From Bacteroidota bacterium (GTDB lineage Bacteria > Bacteroidota > Bacteroidia > Chitinophagales > Saprospiraceae), in the NCBI GenBank assembly GCA_018222965.1, contig JAAEZH010000033.1:1-58117 (forward strand): a DNA stretch of 58,117 bases. Direction: 5' to 3'. Under the pieces are notes generated by a model. That model had not been told where the DNA came from. It ran no database searches and worked only from the letters and a program-made list of their open reading frames with translations. Below are positions 55,401 through 58,117 of this stretch, piece after piece. A program made the translations under genes and the position numbers. The stretch's first letter is position 1; every line of letters begins with the position of its first letter.

Positions 55401-56336
55401 TTCAGCCGGAGGGAAGACAATATCCGGAAAGTCGGGATCATCAAAATTGCCGGTGTATTTAAAGTTTGTTCCTCCGGAGGTTTGTCCGGCGTATGGACTG
55501 GCAGTTGTGGCATTTCCCACACAATTGGCTTCAAAGTAATAGCGCACCGTAACGCTATTTCCCGATCCGCCCATACTGCCAGTTGACGTAAAGTACATTT
55601 GATTTTGGACACCAACCGGGATGCCTACACCAGCCAGATCGGAAGCGAGGACTTCTGAATTGATCAGTTGGAAACAATCAGCATTAAAGTTTACATTTCC
55701 TGCAGGCTGGAATGTGAATTCGTCGCCATTCTGCACATTGCCAAATTCATAAACAACATCCATGTAAAAGGCCTGGCCTACGAATATTCCGGGTCCTAGT
55801 ACGCTGTTGATTACAATCCCGCCGGCATTGGCAGAAATAGAATTCCGGGTGACAACATCATCCGAATCGGAAACCGTTCCGGGATTGCTGTCGCTTACCG
55901 TGATTTCGAAGGTACCGGTCTCGTCTTTGTCGAGGTAAGGGTATTCTACAAACCAGTAGAACGTTCGACATTCACCAGCTGCCATTGTCCCGGCTGTCTG
56001 AATGGGATTTTGACCTCCTGAAAGGGCAAAGCCCGGAACCGTTCCGGTCACGCTTGTCATTTCGGCCACAACATCCATCAATGTACCGCCTGAGGTATTA
56101 CAAACCTCAAAGCCTACATAAGCCCTTTGGGGGCCTTGCATTTGTGGCGGGCTGTTGGAGTCTGCAATGAAAAAGGGGGCCGTAGTCATGGTGATGGAAA
56201 CATCACCGGGATTTAGGGCAAGTGCTTTTTTTGGTAAGAATGCAAATGTTGTAATCAATAATAAGATAAGTACCAAAGTTGGATTCTTCGCGCTGAATAA
56301 GCTGCGAGTAATCACCTGGGGGTTAATCGGTATCAT
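49416..56336 (-). CDS. Giant HYR-repeat surface protein with dockerin-like and T9SS domains
   Basis: The 2306-residue protein starts with a long signal peptide (about 1-41, LVLILLLITTFAFLPKKALA). An adhesion-like N-terminal domain and a DUF11-type segment (about 320-440) follow. Seven HYR repeats of about 85 residues come next (about 450-1050), each with CPxDI, N/D-D-P-G-x-C, GxxFPVGTT, F-x-V-T-D and a C-x-F/D strand. Then come 900 residues of Cys- and Asp-rich beta domains. A dockerin-like pair of F-hands (DTNHGNGVSTYD, DANNSGSISTLD) lies near 1960-2010, then a cohesin-like beta domain (about 2090-2210) and a type A T9SS sorting domain (NRPNPFGESTSIGFF ... KKMVRQ). It is exported and surface-attached; ligand unknown. 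Confidence 0.9.
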   Translation of the reverse strand: MIPINPQVITRSLFSAKNPTLVLILLLITTFAFLPKKALALNPGDVSITMTTAPFFIADSNSPPQMQGPQRAYVGFEVCNTSGGTLMDVVAEMTSVTGTVPGFALSGGQNPIQTAGTMAAGECRTFYWFVEYPYLDKDETGTFEITVSDSNPGTVSDSDDVVTRNSISANAGGIVINSVLGPGIFVGQAFYMDVVYEFGNVQNGDEFTFQPAGNVNFNADCFQLINSEVLASDLAGVGIPVGVQNQMYFTSTGSMGGSGNSVTVRYYFEANCVGNATTASPYAGQTSGGTNFKYTGNFDDPDFPDIVFPPAENGLTITKEVNQNMASPPDQVIYTVTLSNSTDQVISVDHIDDVLPTPFTFNSIDPASDVNAANSSSVPTLGDGGTISWKGCLPATFPYTTYEIPANGSIQLIYLVDVPAGAAAGNYQNSVTATSGDFTTPPATTSVGIGSCVVNIDCPSDIIVPNDPGLCSALVDFPSPEGTGSCGPFTVEQTAGPASGSAFPVGTTMIEFTVTDANGNTATCGFLITVQDTELPEITCPADITVGNDPGQCGALINYAAPIGTDNCPDPTTMQISGQISGSFFAVDTVVNVFLVTDASGNTATCSFTVIVEDGEMPDLQCPSDIPVSADEGLCSAVVEYDVTATDNCDDAVMINQTEGLASGAAFPIGTTTNCFEVIDSSGNVANCCFDVVVTDDEDPEITCPGDISVDNDSGLCSAVVEYSITTSDNCPGETITQTQGLPSGSAFPVGTTTNCFEVTDASGNQNSCCFDVVVTDAEAPVITCPGDIAVNNDPGICGALVEYTMTSSDNCPGETVVQTQGLASGEVFPVGTTTNCFTITDAAGLSASCCFDVTVTDAEAPTINCPADISVNNDPGICGAVVTYSVTTNDNCPGETLIQTEGLASGNVFPVGTTTNCFEVTDAAGITAACCFDVTVTDTEPPVISCPNNIIINLDPGECQAIVDFVVSATDNCDPNPDIVQIDGGGLSSGDFFYIGNYTLEFEATDLYGNSSTCDFTITVNEYANPTNTLTCNDLITFSLDQNGEVQLNADFLLEGGPYGCYDDYIIDVEGPTDDVLDCSHIGEEWIVSVTDPETGNYCWSTIIVEDKLAPVFDCPTTDVEISCTENIEDVPPPTATDNCLVFDIQLVYEETIDDDACDDNTVRIRRDYIAIDQYGNQSDICSQIVALTRPDDVDFPDDLEWECSDYETYPNIIEATPYTGVPATTGSGIPEGIEGEFCMYNYVHSDNPVGTCGNTFKIIRTWTVLDWCTSQVITSNDQGEDNIQIIKIIDTTPPVISMQPFEVSANIPGVHPQPCTSQDFLPPAMVTDNCNDITLRIFTPVGEAIYVNGVDGAQGGLIPSPGLALGFHQITYQAEDVCGNISQLDVTIEVVDDIAPTTICDEITEVALSSNGQAIVPAGVFDDGSFDNCGVEEFLARRMDGLCDGGFDDFGPTVEFCCSDVPNSPIMVVFRVVDYFGNVNDCMVQVYVDDKIPPITTFCPGPQTISCEEYLDELGAPLANEDYSVLEDFGTPAFYDNCALNTNYSVTVNIDNCQEGTIVRTWITSDDNPTNPSANCTQTIFVEHVSDWVVEFPADILVECTDGQLPDFGEPEIFFDECELIGVSFDDDYFYVVPDACYKIVRTWTVINWCIYDDFGYDAFAEEDHYEAIYFTDWDGDGDQDDRTFRDGWNDSGAPGTPDGYIVYEQVIKVNDNQAPQFVVPSIDGCIVDTDCDTDLTLPYPDILDQCSASFEVDISGDFGSFADIQDDVIIPDVAPGSYTINYAVTDDCGNTEFESIDIVVEDCKLPSPYCLNGIVVEIMQTGMIEVWASDLDLNSFDNCPGDLIFSFSPDVTDLAVTYTCDDLGQIPVEMWVTDAAGNQDFCETFIVVQDNMDVCDDPSPIVSGLIATEEVEPVEMVMIDVNGGMQTAMTGADGMYSLSLPEGGDYSVIPMLDTNHGNGVSTYDMVLISQHILGLVPLDSPYKMIAADANNSGSISTLDLVDIQTLILQLADEFPNNTSWRFVEADYVFPNPQDPWEENFPEIVNFNDLAENMQEVDFVAVKVGDVNSTAQTSEGFGETGDRTFDGSLNMRTPTRAIPAGETIDIYFSGDGQSIFGYQFTLQADPHKLWIEQILPGELDAENFGTARLSEGLFTTSWYSPEVQVLPTENPLFGLRITAREDIDLATAIKITSEFTSNEAYGAQGEWLQVALEFEQSGEQTEFALYQNRPNPFGESTSIGFFLPKSCQARLTITDISGKVIRVLENTFQAGYHEWEVQNLSNRGVYYYQLQSDNFTATKKMVRQ

Positions 56337-56839
56337 ACAGTAGGGTACAATTTGTTAATATGTTTCAAATTTGAGTTTTCCTGGCAGGAAGAATCATTCA
56401 AAGCATCTATACCAACCTGATTAAGGGCTGTCGAGAAGACTTTGTACGGGACAAGGGAATCCTATTCTTGCCAGTAGCAATTAATTTTAAATACGAGTAT
56501 AAGCTCGCATAGGGATTTAGGTTGAAATTGCCGGTAAACAAGTCCGAACTGGAATAGCCGGAATGGAAGGGAATGTTAATCGGTCCGGGATTATAATCAG
56601 ACAGTTTTGCCGGGGGATTGGTTCGACTGTAAAGTTAGGACTTTTTTATTACATAGTAAACACTTTTAATGTGTTGCAGGGGACTTTTAAGCGGCCTTAC
56701 TTATAGGAATTAAAGAAGCTGTTTCGATAGGGGGGTAAAAAATTCCCGGCTATTGAAAAAGCTTCATTCTACCATTTACTATTAAAGACCGAAGGGATGT
56801 CGTATCTGCTTTTTTTCTTCGGTTTATAATTAGGCTGTT
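56337..56839. other. 503-bp intergenic region without genes
   Basis: No convincing reading frame, RNA or repeat was found. It should hold the promoter of the HYR protein gene at its left side, but no TANNTTTG match in the minus orientation was seen near the start. CACTTTTAATGTG near 56661 is a small hairpin of unknown meaning. Confidence 0.5.
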
Positions 56840-57073
56840 CTATCTGAGCTTAATGAATTTAAAAAAGTGGCTGTCATTTTCTTTCGTGACAATCTTCAAC
56901 AGATATGTGCCTGCAGGCATTGTCAGGGGAAGTTTGATTTCTAATTGGCGGCTCATTAAGGAAACAGATTTTCCATTAACATCAAGGATTTCAATGGTTT
57001 GAATATCCGATAACTGAATTCCGTTTATATATAAGACTTGATTTGCCGGGTTTGGAAAAATTTCCAATTCCGG
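56840..57073 (-). pseudogene. Orphan T9SS C-terminal sorting domain fragment
   Basis: About 77 codons encode an isolated sorting domain: ELEIFPNPANQVLYINGIQL, then IEILDVNGKSVSLM, then MPAGTYLLKIVTKEN and FFKFIKLR. It lacks a signal peptide and a functional domain, and sits after the terminator of the preceding secreted-protein gene. The open frame upstream runs in the wrong register through that gene. It is probably the tail of a lost secreted protein. Confidence 0.6.
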
Positions 57074-57091
57074 ATATAAGAAAGAGGATAG

Positions 57092-57126
57092 AAAAAAGCC
57101 GGACCTTCCAATTGGAAACATCCGGC
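57092..57126 (-). terminator. Terminator of the small secreted protein gene
   Basis: On the minus strand, GCCGGA and TCCGGC close an inner TTTCC/GGAAG stem and are followed by six T residues, 25 bases after the stop codon. Confidence 0.8.
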
Positions 57127-57150
57127 ACTGAGACTTGCTTACCTTGGTAC

Positions 57151-57594
57151 TTACTCGACTGTTATCGGAATGACAGCCAATTGATTTCCGGCTCTGACTT
57201 TTAGAAAGTAGGAGCCAGTTTTCAAATGTTGGGGTATATACAGGGCTTCGACAGGGACACCGGCTTCGCGATGGCCCTGGCAAAGCAGGTAACTAAATCC
57301 ATTCGTGTCGAGCAACTCGACAAACACGGTGGATGTTTCATTCAATCCGTACTCCAACCAAAACTGTTTGCCTACTTGTGGGCTTTGGGGAAAGATGCCG
57401 GCAGTCAGATATGATTTTTCCCCTTCCGGGAATGGCACCTCGGTTGCCAGGTTTCTGGTGGGGTAGGGGATCTCTGTTGCGTTTTTTCCATCGACGGGCA
57501 GGGAAAGTACCAGGCTGGAAGTATGCGCGGCAGACTGTCCGATAGCGAGGTTGCAAAGAAGCAGAGCAGGGAGTAGTAGTATGTAAGTTCTCAT
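57151..57594 (-). CDS. Small secreted protein
   Basis: The 147-residue protein has a signal peptide (MRTYILLLPALLLCNLAIGQ). Residues ~60-147 look like a single beta-sandwich with FFPQSPQVGKQFWLEYGLNE-like (FPQSPQVGKQFWLEYGLNET), VFVELLDTNGFSYLL and a final GSYFLKVRAGNQLAVIPITV, which has the outline of a type A T9SS sorting domain (…GxYFLKVxxGN…) but without the NPxx signature. Its function is unknown. A terminator follows, and then the orphan sorting-domain fragment. Confidence 0.7.
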   Translation of the reverse strand: MRTYILLLPALLLCNLAIGQSAAHTSSLVLSLPVDGKNATEIPYPTRNLATEVPFPEGEKSYLTAGIFPQSPQVGKQFWLEYGLNETSTVFVELLDTNGFSYLLCQGHREAGVPVEALYIPQHLKTGSYFLKVRAGNQLAVIPITVE

Positions 57595-57858
57595 AGTCGT
57601 TCGTTTTAAGGGGTGAAACAGAACGCTGGTTGTTGGTAGTTATACCTTAATGCTATTGGTTGGAGAAAGGATACCTCAAAGACCTCCACATTTTTAAAGA
57701 AAGTTTTTTGGCTCGCAACTTTTTGATAGTCAGGCTAAAGCAACATTGCTCAAAAAAATCTTATCAAAAGGCTTGCATGGTAGTACCATCTTGTATTATC
57801 TTTGCCACCGCACTCGAAAAAAATGCTTCTAAAGAGAAGAAAAATCGGGTTCAAAAAT

Positions 57859-57931
<73 letters not shown>

Positions 57932-57940
57932 CAAGAGTGA

Positions 57941-57973
57941 AGAGCTGTTCCGTTTTGGAGCAGCTCTTTTTTT
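57941..57973 (+). terminator. Terminator after tRNA-Gly
   Basis: AGAGCTGTTCC and GGAGCAGCTCT pair across GTTTT, followed by a run of T residues. Confidence 0.88.
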
Positions 57974-57982
57974 GTTTGTAAT

Positions 57983-58020
57983 CGTTTGATGCGTTTTACT
58001 CGTTTAACACGTTTAACTCG
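57983..58020 (+). repeat. Four tandem 9-bp units
   Basis: The units are CGTTTGATG, CGTTTTACT, CGTTTAACA and CGTTTAACT, followed by CG. It is a short imperfect tandem repeat downstream of tRNA-Gly. Confidence 0.6.
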
Positions 58021-58083
58021 GGCATCGGCATTTCATTCTGCACCAAATTCTCCGATAACCAGGCATGAACTCACCCCCTTTGT

Positions 58084-58108
58084 CCCCCTCTCTTAGAAAG
58101 AGATGGGG
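58084..58108. repeat. Hairpin at the right edge
   Basis: CCCCTCTCTT and AAGAGATGGGG pair with one bulge around AGA. It may be part of a dispersed palindromic element continuing beyond the window, which cannot be judged here. Confidence 0.35.
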
Positions 58109-58117
58109 AAGGACTGG

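Noticed and set aside
57074-57283. N-terminal extension of the orphan sorting domain
   Set aside because: It lies antiphase to the secreted-protein gene on the same strand and crosses that gene's terminator; no domain or signal peptide is present.

Overview
The window looks like a chromosome segment from a marine or aquatic Bacteroidota, most likely of the class Saprospiria (Lewinella/Haliscomenobacter-like). The reasons are the many secreted proteins ending in type IX secretion (T9SS) sorting domains, one gliding-motility-associated C-terminal domain, HYR, choice-of-anchor L and PKD-like repeat proteins of great length, weak or absent Shine-Dalgarno sequences, and moderate GC. No phage, plasmid or CRISPR locus is visible. 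The lineage is inferred from gene content only.

Layout. 0-1.1 kb: a cation diffusion facilitator. 1.1-7.4 kb: a giant surface protein with 19 near-identical ~90-residue modules. 7.9-12.3 kb: an S37-type peptidase, then an AraC regulator divergent from an aldehyde dehydrogenase/DUF779 pair. 12.4-16.1 kb: a secreted Kelch-like protein and a coupled hydrolase/short-chain dehydrogenase pair. 16.2-25.8 kb: an acetate (or short-chain acid) uptake and activation module, all on the minus strand: acetyl-CoA synthetase, receiver-only response regulator, symporter-histidine kinase fusion, two small membrane proteins, a VC_2705-type symporter with its small subunit, an outer-membrane porin-like protein, and an ArsR regulator. 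Similar A/T-rich near-palindromes precede acs, the porin operon and arsR. 26.0-30.4 kb: a translationally coupled cluster of an uncharacterised ATP-grasp enzyme, a glutathione-synthetase-like ATP-grasp enzyme and an aspartoacylase-type zinc hydrolase, followed by an MscS channel. 30.5-34.9 kb: stress functions (universal stress protein, two CBS-pair proteins, an ECF sigma factor with a small membrane protein, and two Spy/CpxP-like periplasmic proteins). 35.0-36.5 kb: two coupled genes whose proteins carry helical modules resembling effector-associated domain 11 (EAD11), the most intriguing uncharacterised pair here. 36.5-40.2 kb: a DNA glycosylase, a third CBS protein, an SDR and a beta-helix lipoprotein. 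40.2-42.6 kb: a decayed island in which an AT-rich lipoprotein gene lies between broken IS3- and IS5-family transposases, next to tRNA-Leu. 42.8-47.4 kb: two hypothetical proteins, a secreted jelly-roll protein, and a sugar transporter plus sugar kinase. 47.4-57.6 kb: more T9SS cargo, including a 2306-residue HYR protein with a dockerin-like segment, then tRNA-Gly.

Several observations are not explained by the genes. A short motif built around a GAAA or GGAA tetraloop hairpin (ATTC-GGC-GAAA-GCC and compensated variants) recurs in intergenic and coding DNA far above chance. The ECF sigma gene has no ATG, GTG or TTG at its expected start. An orphan T9SS sorting domain sits behind a terminator. 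All functional calls come from reading motifs by eye, without database searches.
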